A stretch of DNA of 64,000 nt, taken from the NCBI RefSeq assembly GCF_002939185.1, contig NZ_POVL01000001.1, positions 62,001 to 126,000 of the forward strand, in the 5' to 3' direction. The stretch comes from Enterobacter sichuanensis. Lineage in GTDB: Bacteria > Pseudomonadota > Gammaproteobacteria > Enterobacterales > Enterobacteriaceae. Below the pieces are notes generated by a model, which saw only the letters and a program-made list of their open reading frames with translations, was not told where the DNA came from and ran no database searches. Shown here in pieces: positions 1 through 9,690 of this stretch. Position 1 is the first letter of the stretch, and each line of letters begins with the position of its first letter. Both the position numbers and the translations under genes were made by a program.

Positions 1-404
1 GAGGTCTTACGATGGCAGCAGCCGGCAAGATTATCGATAATCGGGCAGTCGGCGCTGTCATCCCCCGGACAGGATTCCGCGAGCTGTAGCAGCTGTTCGC
101 GCATCGCCTGTAGCTCGATGATATGGCGTTCAATCTCGGCCACTTTTTCCAGGGTGCGTTTTTTCACGTCTGCGCTGTGACGCTTCGGATCGTTAAACAG
201 GTTAACCAGCTCACCGCACTCTTCCAGATTAAACCCGACCTGCCTCGCCTGGCGCAGTAACGTCAGCTCATCCAGATGCAGCTGCGTGTAGCTGCGGTAG
301 CCGTTTTCACTGCGCAGCGGCGGCGTCACCAGCCCCTTCTCTTCATAAAAGCGAATCGCTTTGCTGGTTAAACCGGTTTTTTTCGCCACATCGCTGATAT
401 TCAC
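1..404 (-). CDS. cueR: Cu(I)-responsive MerR-family regulator CueR (3' end cut)
   Basis: Activates copA (and, in relatives, cueO) when it binds Cu(I). The visible protein is 134 residues, beginning [20 protein letters not shown], a MerR winged helix with the recognition helix near residues 1-20, then a dimerisation helix and the metal-binding loop CPGDDSADC near the C-terminus. The two Cys of that loop are the known Cu(I) ligands. The start is GTG at 404; the overlapping ATG at 406 is followed at once by TGA, so ATG cannot be used. Compared with E. coli CueR (135 aa) only the last residue or two and the stop lie outside the window. Divergent from copA; the shared promoter lies between them. 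Confidence 0.97.
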   Translation of the reverse strand, partial: MNISDVAKKTGLTSKAIRFYEEKGLVTPPLRSENGYRSYTQLHLDELTLLRQARQVGFNLEECGELVNLFNDPKRHSADVKKRTLEKVAEIERHIIELQAMREQLLQLAESCPGDDSADCPIIDNLAGCCHRKT

Positions 405-413
405 ATTTCCCCC

Positions 414-444
414 TTGACCTTCCCCTTGATGGAAGGTTTAACCT
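414..444 (+). promoter_or_regulatory. CueR-controlled copA promoter
   Basis: -35 TTGACC (414-419) and -10 TAACCT (439-444) are separated by a 19 bp spacer, the overlong spacing typical of MerR-family promoters. The spacer holds the inverted repeat ACCTTCC (417-423) / GGAAGGT (431-437), which matches the CueR operator of E. coli copA. Confidence 0.93.
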
Positions 445-512
445 TCATAACAGTCAGTAAAAAGCACGATATCGGTCAACAACTGACCAGATCATTATAC
501 GGGAGTTTTACT

Positions 513-3011
513 ATGTCTCACACTATCGACCTGACGCTGGATGGCCTCTCCTGCGGCCACTGCGTCAAACGCGTAAAAGAAAGCCTTGAACAGCGCCCCG
601 ATGTTGAAAGCGCTGAAGTCACTATCGACCATGCCGCCGTTACCGGCAGCGCCAGCGCGGATGCGCTGATCGATACCATCAGGCAGGCCGGCTATGGGGC
701 GGAGCTGAGCCACCCAAAGGCTAAACCGCTGGCAGAGTCATCATCCCCGTCGGAAGCACTGACAGCGGCCACTCCTGAGCTTCCGGCAGCTGATGATATT
801 GATGACAGCCAACAGCTGCTGATCAACGGCATGAGCTGCGCCAGCTGCGTCTCCCGGGTACAAAACGCCCTGCAGGCGGTACCGGGCGTCGCCCAGGCAC
901 GGGTCAACCTCGCGGAGCGCACTGCGCTGGTGATGGGCAGCGCCTCCGCAGCAGATTTAGTACAGGCCGTTGAAAAAGCGGGCTACGGCGCGGAGGCCAT
1001 CGAAGATGATGCCGAACGCCGCGAGCGCCAGCAGGAAACGGCGATTGCCACCATGAAGCGCTTCCGCTGGCAGGCGATTGTCGCCCTGCTGGTGGGTATT
1101 CCGGTGATGGTGTGGGGGATGCTCGGCGACAACATGATGGTCACCGACGACAACCGCACGCTGTGGCTGGTCATCGGTCTCATTACCCTGGGCGTGATGG
1201 TCTTCGCGGGCGGTCATTTCTATACCAGCGCCTGGAAGAGCCTGAAAAACCGCACCGCGACGATGGATACGCTGGTTGCGCTCGGCACGGGTGCCGCGTG
1301 GCTCTACTCCATGAGCGTGAACGTCTGGCCCCAGTGGTTCCCGATGGAAGCGCGGCATCTTTATTATGAAGCCAGCGCGATGATTATCGGTCTGATTAAC
1401 TTAGGCCATATGCTGGAAGCCCGCGCCCGTCAGCGCTCCTCGAAAGCGCTGGAAAGGTTGCTCGATTTAACCCCGCTAACCGCGCGCGTGGTCACGGACG
1501 ACGGGGAAAAGAGCGTCCCGCTGGCCGAGGTTCAGCCCGGCATGACGCTGCGTCTGACCACGGGCGATCGCGTTCCCGTTGACGGTAAGATAACGCAGGG
1601 CGAAGCCTGGCTGGATGAAGCGATGCTGACCGGCGAGCCCATCCCCCAGCAGAAATCAGACGGTGACGCCGTTCATGCCGGTACGGTGGTACAGGACGGC
1701 AGCGTGCTGTTCACCGCCAGCGCCGTCGGCAGCCACACCACGCTGTCGCGCATTATTCGCATGGTGCGCCAGGCGCAGAGCAGTAAGCCGGAGATTGGCC
1801 AGCTTGCCGACAGGATCTCTGCCATTTTTGTGCCGGTGGTGGTCGGTATTGCCCTGTTGAGCGCGGTGATCTGGTATTTCTTCGGCCCGGCGCCGCAGAT
1901 TGTGTATACCCTGGTGATTGCCACCACGGTGCTGATCATCGCCTGTCCTTGCGCCCTTGGCCTGGCGACACCGATGTCGATTATCTCCGGCGTAGGCCGC
2001 GCCGCCGAGTTTGGCGTGCTGGTGCGGGATGCAGATGCGCTGCAGCGGGCCAGCACCCTGGACACGCTGGTGTTTGATAAAACCGGCACGCTGACCGAAG
2101 GCAAACCGCAGGTAGTGGCCGTCACGACCGCAGGCATTGCCGAAGCGGACGCGCTGCGGCTTGCCGCGGCGCTGGAGCAAGGCTCCAGCCATCCGCTGGC
2201 GCGCGCCATCCTTGATAAAGCGAATGCATCTGCCCTGCCGCAGGTCAGCAACTTCCGTACCCTGCGCGGGCTGGGCGTCAGCGGTGAAGCCGAAGGCCAC
2301 GCGCTGCTGCTGGGCAACCAGGCATTGCTTAATGACAACGGTATTGATACCTCCGCGCTGGAGAGTGAACTGAAAGCGCAGGCGTCTCAGGGTGCCACGC
2401 CGGTTCTGCTTGCGGTCGATGGCCAGGCCGCCGCGCTGCTGGCCGTGCGCGATCCGCTTCGTCAGGATAGCGTGGACGCCTTGCAGCGACTGCATCGCGC
2501 GGGCTACCGTCTGGTCATGCTGACCGGAGATAACCCAACAACGGCAAACGCCATCGCCCGGGAGGCCGGTATTGACGAGGTGATTGCAGGCGTACTGCCG
2601 GATGGCAAAGCGGACGCCATTAAAAACCTGCAGCGTCAGGGCCGTCAGGTGGCGATGGTCGGCGACGGCATCAACGATGCCCCGGCGCTGGCCCAGGCGG
2701 ACGTGGGAATTGCCATGGGGGGTGGGAGCGACGTGGCCATTGAAACCGCCGCCATTACGCTGATGCGCCATAGCCTGATGGGCGTTGCCGACGCGCTGGC
2801 CATTTCAAAAGCCACGTTGCGCAACATGAAGCAGAACCTGCTGGGGGCGTTTATCTATAACACCCTCGGTATCCCGATTGCGGCCGGCATTTTATGGCCG
2901 CTGACCGGCACGCTGCTAAACCCGGTGGTCGCAGGTGCGGCGATGGCGCTCTCCTCCATCACCGTGGTGAGCAACGCCAACCGGCTGCTGCGCTTTAAAC
3001 CGAAGGATTGA
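513..3011 (+). CDS. copA: Cu(I)-exporting P1B-type ATPase CopA
   Basis: Inner-membrane pump that exports Cu(I) at the cost of ATP. 832 aa (E. coli 834). Two N-terminal HMA metal-binding domains carry GLSCGHC (Cys14, Cys17) and GMSCASC (Cys109, Cys112). Then come eight membrane helices with the transport motif IACPCALG (about residue 477), the phosphorylation motif DKTGTLTEG (about 522), the SSHPLA nucleotide-binding motif, and the hinge [10 protein letters not shown] near the C-terminus. Start ATG 513 follows GGGAG at 501-505; an open frame reaches back to 414 but that part is the promoter. Induced by CueR. A frameshift site at 713-724 can also give a 70-residue chaperone-like product. Confidence 0.98.
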   Translation: MSHTIDLTLDGLSCGHCVKRVKESLEQRPDVESAEVTIDHAAVTGSASADALIDTIRQAGYGAELSHPKAKPLAESSSPSEALTAATPELPAADDIDDSQQLLINGMSCASCVSRVQNALQAVPGVAQARVNLAERTALVMGSASAADLVQAVEKAGYGAEAIEDDAERRERQQETAIATMKRFRWQAIVALLVGIPVMVWGMLGDNMMVTDDNRTLWLVIGLITLGVMVFAGGHFYTSAWKSLKNRTATMDTLVALGTGAAWLYSMSVNVWPQWFPMEARHLYYEASAMIIGLINLGHMLEARARQRSSKALERLLDLTPLTARVVTDDGEKSVPLAEVQPGMTLRLTTGDRVPVDGKITQGEAWLDEAMLTGEPIPQQKSDGDAVHAGTVVQDGSVLFTASAVGSHTTLSRIIRMVRQAQSSKPEIGQLADRISAIFVPVVVGIALLSAVIWYFFGPAPQIVYTLVIATTVLIIACPCALGLATPMSIISGVGRAAEFGVLVRDADALQRASTLDTLVFDKTGTLTEGKPQVVAVTTAGIAEADALRLAAALEQGSSHPLARAILDKANASALPQVSNFRTLRGLGVSGEAEGHALLLGNQALLNDNGIDTSALESELKAQASQGATPVLLAVDGQAAALLAVRDPLRQDSVDALQRLHRAGYRLVMLTGDNPTTANAIAREAGIDEVIAGVLPDGKADAIKNLQRQGRQVAMVGDGINDAPALAQADVGIAMGGGSDVAIETAAITLMRHSLMGVADALAISKATLRNMKQNLLGAFIYNTLGIPIAAGILWPLTGTLLNPVVAGAAMALSSITVVSNANRLLRFKPKD
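713..724 (+). promoter_or_regulatory. Programmed -1 frameshift site in copA (CopA(Z) product)
   Basis: The slippery heptamer C CCA AAG (713-719) spans codons 68-69 of copA. After a -1 slip the next codons are GGC (719-721) and TAA (722-724), which gives a 70-residue protein made of the first metal-binding domain. This is the same site and product length described for E. coli CopA(Z), a cytoplasmic copper chaperone. A downstream pseudoknot was not modelled. Confidence 0.85.
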
Positions 3012-3061
3012 ACCTTGTACTCGTACGCGCTAGCATGACCCTTTCCATTCATGGAGCGCGT

Positions 3062-3856
3062 ATGGGTCTGTTTAATCGTATAAAAACATCGTTTCGCGCC
3101 CTCTTTCCTCGCCGTTACGCCTGGCCGGGTCTGGATATCTCTCTCCCTGGCGGGCAGCACCTGCACCTGGTAGGCAGCATTCATATGGGTACGCAGGATA
3201 TGTCTCCCCTGCCGCCCGGCCTGATCAAGCTGCTGAAACATGCGGACGCGCTGGTTGTTGAGGCGGACATCTCCGGCCATGAGTCGCCGTTCGCTGGCCT
3301 GGAGAGCGATCTCACGCTCGCGGAACGTCTGGATGAAACCCAGCTTGCGGAGCTGACGCGCGTGGCGGATGAAACGGGCGTCTCGCTTTCCATGATTGAC
3401 ACCCTGCCGCTGTGGCAAATTGCGATGGTGCTGCAGGCCACGCAGGCGCAGCGTCTGGGTCTGCGCGGTGATTACGGCATTGATTACCAGCTGCTGAATG
3501 TGGCCAGGGCGCGCAGTCTGCCCATCATCGAACTGGAAGGGACCGACAGCCAGATTGCGCTCCTGCGACAGCTTCCCGACGACGGCCGTATGCTGCTGGA
3601 TGATACGCTGACCCACTGGCACACCAACGCGCGACTGCTGCAAACCATGATTGGCTGGTGGCTGGACGCGCCACCTGCGGAGGGTAAGCTGACCTTACCG
3701 TCGACCTTCAGTGAATCGTTATACGATGTGCTGATGAATGCGCGCAACCAGGCCTGGCGACAGACGCTGCATGCGCTACCTGCGGGGCATTATGTGGTGG
3801 CGGTCGGGGCGTTACATTTATACGGAGAAGGGAATTTGCCGTCGCTGCTGAAATAA
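3062..3856 (+). CDS. ybaP: TraB/GumN-family protein YbaP
   Basis: 264 aa, the same length as E. coli YbaP, with shared stretches such as LHLVGSIHMG and GRYVVAVGALHLYGEG-like (here GHYVVAVGALHLYGEG). The TraB/GumN family carries two conserved GxxH motifs, seen here as GSIHMG (about residue 37) and GALHLYG near the C-terminus, proposed to form a metal-dependent hydrolase site; the substrate in enterobacteria is unknown. No signal peptide is obvious. Start at ATG 3062 matches the E. coli N-terminus; an in-frame ATG at 3035 is possible. It follows copA by 50 bp, as in E. coli. The stop codon overlaps the 3' end of the antisense small RNA chiX. Confidence 0.93.
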   Translation: MGLFNRIKTSFRALFPRRYAWPGLDISLPGGQHLHLVGSIHMGTQDMSPLPPGLIKLLKHADALVVEADISGHESPFAGLESDLTLAERLDETQLAELTRVADETGVSLSMIDTLPLWQIAMVLQATQAQRLGLRGDYGIDYQLLNVARARSLPIIELEGTDSQIALLRQLPDDGRMLLDDTLTHWHTNARLLQTMIGWWLDAPPAEGKLTLPSTFSESLYDVLMNARNQAWRQTLHALPAGHYVVAVGALHLYGEGNLPSLLK

Positions 3857-3934
3857 AAAAATGGCCAATATTTCTATTGGCCCGTCAAAGAGGAATTTCA
3901 TCGTTTTTATTATGCCGAAGGAGACCTTCGGTTG
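3856..3934 (-). ncRNA. chiX: Small regulatory RNA ChiX (MicM/SroB)
   Basis: ChiX represses chitoporin (chiP) and chitobiose (chb) genes by Hfq-dependent base pairing. Read on the minus strand: a 5' hairpin CCGAAGG/CCTTCGG (3931-3915), a single-stranded A-rich stretch, the target-pairing stretch ATGAAATTCCTCTTTGACGG (3904-3885), then a terminator hairpin GGCCAATA/TATTGGCC (3882-3863) followed by seven U (3861-3855). The pairing stretch agrees with E. coli ChiX as I recall it, and the ybaP-ybaK location is the same. Promoter: -10 GACAAT (3945-3940) and -35 TTGGCA (3969-3964), 18 bp apart, placing the start near 3934. The 5' hairpin sequence differs from E. coli but the structure is kept. Ends are estimated. 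Confidence 0.9.
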
Positions 3935-3956
3935 AGCCGATTGTCGCTCAAAGTGA

Positions 3957-4535
<579 letters not shown>

Positions 4536-4571
4536 GAAATTTGCCGGGTGGCGGCTTCGAGGTAAAAGCAA

Positions 4572-4597
4572 AACGGTAACAGGCGTTACCGTTTTTT
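4572..4597 (+). terminator. Rho-independent terminator of ybaK
   Basis: Perfect stem AACGGTAAC (4572-4580) / GTTACCGTT (4585-4593), loop AGGC, then TTTT. It lies 36 bp after the ybaK stop. Confidence 0.9.
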
Positions 4598-4605
4598 GTG
4601 TTCGC

Positions 4606-4654
4606 GCCCTCTCCCGGTGGGAGAGGGTTGGGGTGAGGGCATCAGGCCGCACAA
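4606..4654 (+). repeat. REP-like extragenic palindrome between ybaK and ushA
   Basis: Contains CCCTCTCCC..GGGAGAGGG followed by TTGGGGTGAGGGCATCAGGC, the inverse orientation of the elements at 9598, 12908 and 59533. Same repeat family throughout the window. Confidence 0.85.
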
Positions 4655-4656
4655 CA

Positions 4657-6309
4657 CTACTGCCAGCTCACCTCACCTTTCGGCTCATACGCATTCACGT
4701 CAATCGGTGAATTCTGCTCGATGAACTGCTTCAGCACTTCCGCATCAATAAAGCCGGTATTCACGTAGCCCGGTTTATTATCAATATGCGGATAACCGTC
4801 GCCGCCAGTGGCGTTAAAACTCAGAGTCGCCAGACGGTAGGTTTTGCCAGGATCGACCGGTTCACCTTTAATCTTAAGATCGTTAAGCTTGCCGTCTTTC
4901 GCCACAAAGCTGACGTTGGCAAACTGCGGATAGGCCCCGGAATCCGGTTTCATCTGCGCCACAGCGGTCAGATAGTCAATGACCTCTTTCCCGCTCATAT
5001 CGGCATAGACCACCACGTTACCGAACGGCTGCACCTTCAGGACGTCTTTATAGGTGATGTTGCCGCCTTCGATAGAGTCACGAATGCCGCCGCCGCTCAT
5101 CACGCCGAAGTCAGCGCCGGTACGCGCCATTTGCGCCGCCAGTACCAGGTGACCCATGTTGGTCTGCACGAAGCGAACTTTACTGCGGTCCCCTTCCAGA
5201 CGCCCGTTCAGCGTGCCGATTTTCACATCCAGCTGTGCCTTACCTTTGTTCTGGAACGGCGTCAGCAGGGAGAGCATTTGCTGGTTTTCGGCGATCTCTG
5301 GCGTGTATAGTACGCGCTCACTTTTCCCGTCCGGGTAGGTGACCTTTTTCTTCAGGTTGACCGGAATGAGCTGATAATGCACCAGCTTCATCTCACCGTT
5401 ACGGAACTCGAAGTCCGCCCGGCCCACGTATTTGCCCCACTCGTGCGCCTGCACAATCCAGATACCGTTCTGACGGTCTGGCGCGCACGGCGTACCCGGC
5501 ACGTAATCCACCTGCTTTTTGTTCTCCGAGGCCATACACACCGGATCTTGTGAGTGACCACCCACAATCATCGCCAGTGAGCCCGCAGGCAGGCTGCGCG
5601 CCATCTCCACGTCACCCGGTGCGTTAGAGCCGTGCTCACCATTGTCGTAGTGCCCCATGTGGGTGGTGGCGATAATCACGTCCGGCTTTTCGTTTTGCTG
5701 CAGCTCCTGAATCACCAGCTTCGCTTCGTCCGCCGGTTTGCGGAATTCGATATCGGTAAAGAACTCAGGGTTGCCAATTTTCGCCGTATCGTCGGTGGTT
5801 AAACCAATGACCGCGATCTTCAGATCCTGACGCTTAAACAGCGCCCAGGGCTTGAACAGGCGTTCTCCGGTACTTTTCTGGTAAATATTGGCGGAAAGGA
5901 AGGGGAATTTGGCCCATTTTTCCTGCTGACGCAGCACGCTCAGCGGATTATCAAACTCATGGTTACCGACGGCCATCGCGTCGTAGCCAATCAGGTTCAT
6001 ACCGCGGAAATCGGGCTCGGCATCCTGTAAATCGGATTCCGGCACGCCGGTATTGATATCGCCTCCTGACAGTAACAGCACGCTGCCGCCCTGGGCTGCC
6101 ACCTCTTTACGAATGCCGTCCACCAGCGTTTTTTGTGCCGACAGGCCATATTCGCCGTATTCACTGCGCCAGAAATGACCGTGGTGATCGTTGGTATGCA
6201 GAATGGTGATTTTATAGGTTTTGTCTTTTTCATACGCCTGCGCGGGCAGGCTTACCAGACCCCAGGCGGCAATCAGCGCCAGCGCGACGCCCCGCTTCAT
6301 TAACTTCAT
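4657..6309 (-). CDS. ushA: Periplasmic 5'-nucleotidase / UDP-sugar hydrolase UshA
   Basis: 550 aa, the same as E. coli. Hydrolyses UDP-sugars and 5'-nucleotides in the periplasm so that nucleosides can be imported. N-terminal Sec signal peptide MKLMKRGVALALIAAWGLVSLPAQA. The N-terminal metallophosphoesterase domain carries ITILHTNDHHGHF (Asp and His metal ligands), GYDAMAVGNHEFDNP, TTHMGHYD and IVGGHSQDP. The C-terminal 5'-nucleotidase domain (about residue 350 on) binds the nucleotide and contains MSGGGIRDSI and NATGGDGYP. Stands alone, convergent with ybaK and divergent from fsr. Confidence 0.98.
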   Translation of the reverse strand: MKLMKRGVALALIAAWGLVSLPAQAYEKDKTYKITILHTNDHHGHFWRSEYGEYGLSAQKTLVDGIRKEVAAQGGSVLLLSGGDINTGVPESDLQDAEPDFRGMNLIGYDAMAVGNHEFDNPLSVLRQQEKWAKFPFLSANIYQKSTGERLFKPWALFKRQDLKIAVIGLTTDDTAKIGNPEFFTDIEFRKPADEAKLVIQELQQNEKPDVIIATTHMGHYDNGEHGSNAPGDVEMARSLPAGSLAMIVGGHSQDPVCMASENKKQVDYVPGTPCAPDRQNGIWIVQAHEWGKYVGRADFEFRNGEMKLVHYQLIPVNLKKKVTYPDGKSERVLYTPEIAENQQMLSLLTPFQNKGKAQLDVKIGTLNGRLEGDRSKVRFVQTNMGHLVLAAQMARTGADFGVMSGGGIRDSIEGGNITYKDVLKVQPFGNVVVYADMSGKEVIDYLTAVAQMKPDSGAYPQFANVSFVAKDGKLNDLKIKGEPVDPGKTYRLATLSFNATGGDGYPHIDNKPGYVNTGFIDAEVLKQFIEQNSPIDVNAYEPKGEVSWQ

Positions 6310-6478
6310 CTTCTCTCTCCCTGACCAATAGACAAAGGCAGAAATTACAGTGACTAATAAGAATAGACAAATAAGTTTTCAGAATTGCGACTTTCTTCAA
6401 AGGTCCCGGGCGGGTATGTTAGTCGGATAATAATTACACCCTGCATCGCTAATAACTCAAGACGTGGTAATTCTCTCT

Positions 6479-7687
6479 ATGGCAATCAGTGAATCAACCC
6501 AGCCCGTTCCGGGCGCACCGGCGTCGCGCACCTCCTTTAAAGTATTAGGCGCAATCAGTCTCTCGCATCTGCTCAACGACATGATCCAGTCGTTGATTCT
6601 GGCCATTTATCCGCTGCTGCAGTCCGAGTTCTCCCTCACCTTCGTGCAGATCGGGATGATCACCCTGACCTTCCAGCTGGCTTCCTCACTGCTGCAGCCG
6701 GTGGTGGGCTACTGGACGGATAAATACCCAATGCCGTGGTCGCTGCCGATCGGCATGTGCTTTACCTTAAGCGGACTGGTGCTGCTGGCCATGGCCGGAA
6801 GCTTTGAAGCCGTGCTGATTGCAGCCGCGCTGGTGGGTACCGGCTCGTCCGTTTTCCATCCAGAGTCCTCGCGCGTGGCGCGTATGGCCTCCGGGGGGCG
6901 TCACGGTCTGGCGCAGTCTCTCTTTCAGGTGGGCGGCAACTTTGGTAGCTCCCTCGGCCCGCTGCTGGCCGCGGTGATTATTGCCCCTTACGGTAAAGGC
7001 AATGTGGCCTGGTTCGTCCTGGCCGCACTGCTGGCGATTATTGTGCTGGCGCAGATCAGCCGCTGGTATGCCGCTCAGCATCGGGTGAATAAAGGAAAAC
7101 CTAAAGCGAAGGTTATCAATCCCCTTCCTCGCAATAAGGTTATCCTGGCGGTGGCCGTCCTGCTGGTGCTGATTTTCTCGAAATACTTCTATATGGCGAG
7201 TATCAGCAGCTATTACACATTTTATCTGATGCAAAAATTCGGATTATCGGTACAAAACGCGCAGATCCATCTTTTTGCCTTCCTGTTCGCCGTCGCCGCC
7301 GGCACGGTCATTGGCGGGCCTGTAGGGGATAAGGTTGGGCGTAAATATGTTATTTGGGGCTCTATCCTCGGTGTAGCGCCCTTTACCCTCATTTTGCCGT
7401 ACGCCAGCCTTGAATGGACGGGGATTTTAACCGTGATTATTGGTTTTATCCTCGCTTCCGCGTTTTCCGCCATTCTGGTCTATGCCCAGGAGCTGCTGCC
7501 AGGACGTATCGGTATGGTTTCCGGACTCTTTTTCGGTTTCGCCTTCGGTATGGGAGGCCTTGGCGCGGCGGTATTGGGGATGGTTGCGGATCACACCAGC
7601 ATCTTCCTGGTTTATAAAATCTGCGCTTTCCTGCCACTTCTTGGGATGTTGACCATATTCCTGCCTGATAACCGCCACAAAGCGTAA
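6479..7687 (+). CDS. fsr: Fosmidomycin efflux protein Fsr (MFS)
   Basis: 402 aa (E. coli 406) with about twelve membrane segments of a major facilitator. Near-identical blocks to E. coli Fsr include GAISLSHLLNDMIQSLILAI and DKYPMPWSLPIGMCF, and the second half has GDKVGRKYVIWGSILG, a loop 8-9 type MFS motif. Exports fosmidomycin and probably related compounds across the inner membrane. Start ATG 6479; an in-frame codon at 6464 has no support from the E. coli N-terminus. Divergent from ushA with about 170 bp between the starts. Confidence 0.96.
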   Translation: MAISESTQPVPGAPASRTSFKVLGAISLSHLLNDMIQSLILAIYPLLQSEFSLTFVQIGMITLTFQLASSLLQPVVGYWTDKYPMPWSLPIGMCFTLSGLVLLAMAGSFEAVLIAAALVGTGSSVFHPESSRVARMASGGRHGLAQSLFQVGGNFGSSLGPLLAAVIIAPYGKGNVAWFVLAALLAIIVLAQISRWYAAQHRVNKGKPKAKVINPLPRNKVILAVAVLLVLIFSKYFYMASISSYYTFYLMQKFGLSVQNAQIHLFAFLFAVAAGTVIGGPVGDKVGRKYVIWGSILGVAPFTLILPYASLEWTGILTVIIGFILASAFSAILVYAQELLPGRIGMVSGLFFGFAFGMGGLGAAVLGMVADHTSIFLVYKICAFLPLLGMLTIFLPDNRHKA

Positions 7688-7693
7688 ATAAAG

Positions 7694-7720
7694 GGTAGCC
7701 AAAGTTTGTCTTTGGCTGCC
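7694..7720 (+). terminator. Hairpin after fsr
   Basis: GGTAGCCAAAG (7694-7704) pairs with CTTTGGCTGCC (7710-7720), one G-U pair, five-base loop. It starts seven bases after the fsr stop. The tail is pyrimidine-rich (TTCCCTCC), not a clean U run. Confidence 0.6.
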
Positions 7721-7916
7721 TTCCCTCCTGATGCCATAAGGGTTTCCTCTACTTCCCCTCACTGAATTTATCAAAATGCGCTTTTTTTGGTGCTTATTGC
7801 TGTTTTATTCAAACTTCAATAATTATTCATAAACATAAGGGTAAAAATTGTCATAAACTATTACTCGGTTTTTGGTTTTTCACCAAAAAGGATCACCCAC
7901 AACGAAAGGAGACGGA

Positions 7917-9593
7917 ATGCACCACGCCACACCGCTTATCACCACCATTGTTGGTGGACTTGTGCTCGCTTTTATCCTCGGCATGATTGCCAATAAACTG
8001 CGTATTTCTCCTCTTGTCGGCTATCTGTTAGCGGGCGTCCTGGCCGGGCCGTTTACGCCAGGGTTCGTGGCGGATACCAAACTGGCCCCTGAGCTGGCGG
8101 AATTGGGCGTGATTCTGCTGATGTTTGGCGTCGGTCTGCATTTCTCCCTGAAGGATTTGATGGCGGTAAAGTCGATTGCCATACCGGGAGCGATCGCCCA
8201 GATAGGGGTAGCGACGCTGCTGGGGATGGCACTTTCGGCTGTGCTGGGCTGGTCGTTGATGACCGGCATCGTATTTGGGCTGTGTCTCTCGACCGCCAGT
8301 ACCGTGGTGCTGCTACGTGCGCTTGAAGAGAGACAGCTGATAGACAGCCAGCGTGGGCAAATCGCGATAGGCTGGCTGATTGTTGAAGACCTGGTGATGG
8401 TCCTGACGCTGGTGCTGCTGCCTGCCGTGGCTGGCATGATGGAAAAAGACAATATCGGCTTCGCGTCACTGGCGCTGGATATGAGTATCACCATCGGAAA
8501 AGTGGTGGCGTTTATCGCCATCATGATGCTGGTGGGCCGCCGTCTGGTCCCGTGGATCATGTCCCGCAGCGCGGCAACCGGCTCACGCGAGCTGTTTACC
8601 CTCTCCGTGCTGGCGCTGGCGCTGGGCATCGCTTTTGGTGCCGTTGAGCTGTTTGACGTCTCCTTTGCCCTGGGCGCCTTCTTCGCCGGGATGGTGCTGA
8701 ACGAATCCGAGCTGAGCCACCGCGCGGCGCACGATACCCTGCCGCTGCGCGACGCCTTCGCCGTGCTGTTCTTCGTCTCCGTCGGGATGTTGTTTGACCC
8801 GCTTATTCTGATCCAGCAGCCGCTGGCCGTGCTGGGCACGCTGGCGATCATTATCTTTGGTAAGTCCCTCGCCGCCTTCTTCCTGGTGCGGATGTTTGGC
8901 CACTCGCCGCGTACGGCACTGACCATCGCCGCCAGCCTGGCGCAGATTGGTGAGTTCGCCTTTATTCTCGCCGGTCTGGGCATGGCCCTGAATCTGCTGC
9001 CGCAGGCCGGGCAGAACCTGGTGCTGGCGGGTGCCATCCTGTCGATTATGCTGAACCCGGTGCTGTTTGCCCTGCTGGAAAAATACCTCGATAAAACCGA
9101 AACCCTGGAAGAGCAGACTCTTGAAGAGGCCATCGAAGAAGAGAAGCAGATCCCGGTGGATATTTGCAACCACGCCCTGCTGGTTGGCTTTGGCCGCGTG
9201 GGAAGCCTGCTTGGCGAGAAGCTGATGGCGCAGGGTATTCCGCTGGTGGTGATTGAAACCTCGCGTACCCGCGTCGACGAGCTGCGCGAGCGCGGCATTC
9301 GGGCGGTGCTGGGCAATGCGGCGAACGAAGAGATCATGAACCTGGCGCATCTGGACTGCGCCCGCTGGCTGCTGCTGACCATACCCAACGGCTATGAAGC
9401 GGGCGAGATTGTGGCTTCTGCGCGCGAGAAGTGCCCCAATATCGAGATTATCGCCCGGGCGCATTATGACGACGAGGTGGAATATATCACCGAGCGCGGC
9501 GCGAATAAGGTGGTGATGGGCGAACGCGAGATTGCGAATACGATGCTGACGCTGCTGGAGAAACCGCCGGTTGAAGAAGGGGTGACGGGTTAA
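7917..9593 (+). CDS. ybaL: CPA2-family K+/H+ antiporter-like protein YbaL
   Basis: 558 aa, the same as E. coli YbaL. Residues 1 to about 390 are a Na+/H+-exchanger membrane domain of about twelve helices (MHHATPLITTIVGGLVLAFI at the start). After a charged linker (LEEQTLEEAIEEEKQ) comes a cytosolic RCK/TrkA-N Rossmann domain with the nucleotide-binding glycines ALLVGFGRVGSLLGE and the acidic VVIETSRTRVDEL. The domain order is that of Kef-type potassium efflux systems. Transport substrate in vivo is not established. ATG 7917 follows AAAGGAGACGGA, a strong ribosome site; a frame open from 7872 has no such site. Confidence 0.95.
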   Translation: MHHATPLITTIVGGLVLAFILGMIANKLRISPLVGYLLAGVLAGPFTPGFVADTKLAPELAELGVILLMFGVGLHFSLKDLMAVKSIAIPGAIAQIGVATLLGMALSAVLGWSLMTGIVFGLCLSTASTVVLLRALEERQLIDSQRGQIAIGWLIVEDLVMVLTLVLLPAVAGMMEKDNIGFASLALDMSITIGKVVAFIAIMMLVGRRLVPWIMSRSAATGSRELFTLSVLALALGIAFGAVELFDVSFALGAFFAGMVLNESELSHRAAHDTLPLRDAFAVLFFVSVGMLFDPLILIQQPLAVLGTLAIIIFGKSLAAFFLVRMFGHSPRTALTIAASLAQIGEFAFILAGLGMALNLLPQAGQNLVLAGAILSIMLNPVLFALLEKYLDKTETLEEQTLEEAIEEEKQIPVDICNHALLVGFGRVGSLLGEKLMAQGIPLVVIETSRTRVDELRERGIRAVLGNAANEEIMNLAHLDCARWLLLTIPNGYEAGEIVASAREKCPNIEIIARAHYDDEVEYITERGANKVVMGEREIANTMLTLLEKPPVEEGVTG

Positions 9594-9597
9594 GTGT

Positions 9598-9690
9598 TGT
9601 GCGGCCTGATGCCCTCACCCTGACCCTCTCCCACAGGGAGAGGGAACAAACATCAAAAACGGCAACCTGGGTTGCCGTTTTGCTTTTACC
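9598..9690. repeat. Composite REP-terminator module (copy 1, ybaL/gsk)
   Basis: REP-like element (TGTGCGGCCTGATGCCCTCA and the CCCTCTCCC/GGGAGAGGG palindrome) fused to the hairpin AACGGCAAC/GTTGCCGTT (9658-9679), with A and T runs on both sides, so it can end both ybaL and gsk transcripts. I count 88 of 93 positions identical to 59533-59625, the differences being in the loop and two linker bases. The gsk stop codon (9686-9688) lies inside the module. Confidence 0.9.

Noticed and set aside
404..406. ATG as the cueR start
   Set aside because: It is followed at once by TGA; the overlapping GTG gives the correct CueR N-terminus.
1656..2771. 371-codon open frame opposite copA
   Set aside because: Shadow of the copA ATPase domain.
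8021..9388. 455-codon open frame opposite ybaL
   Set aside because: Ser/Arg-rich shadow of ybaL, no start signal.
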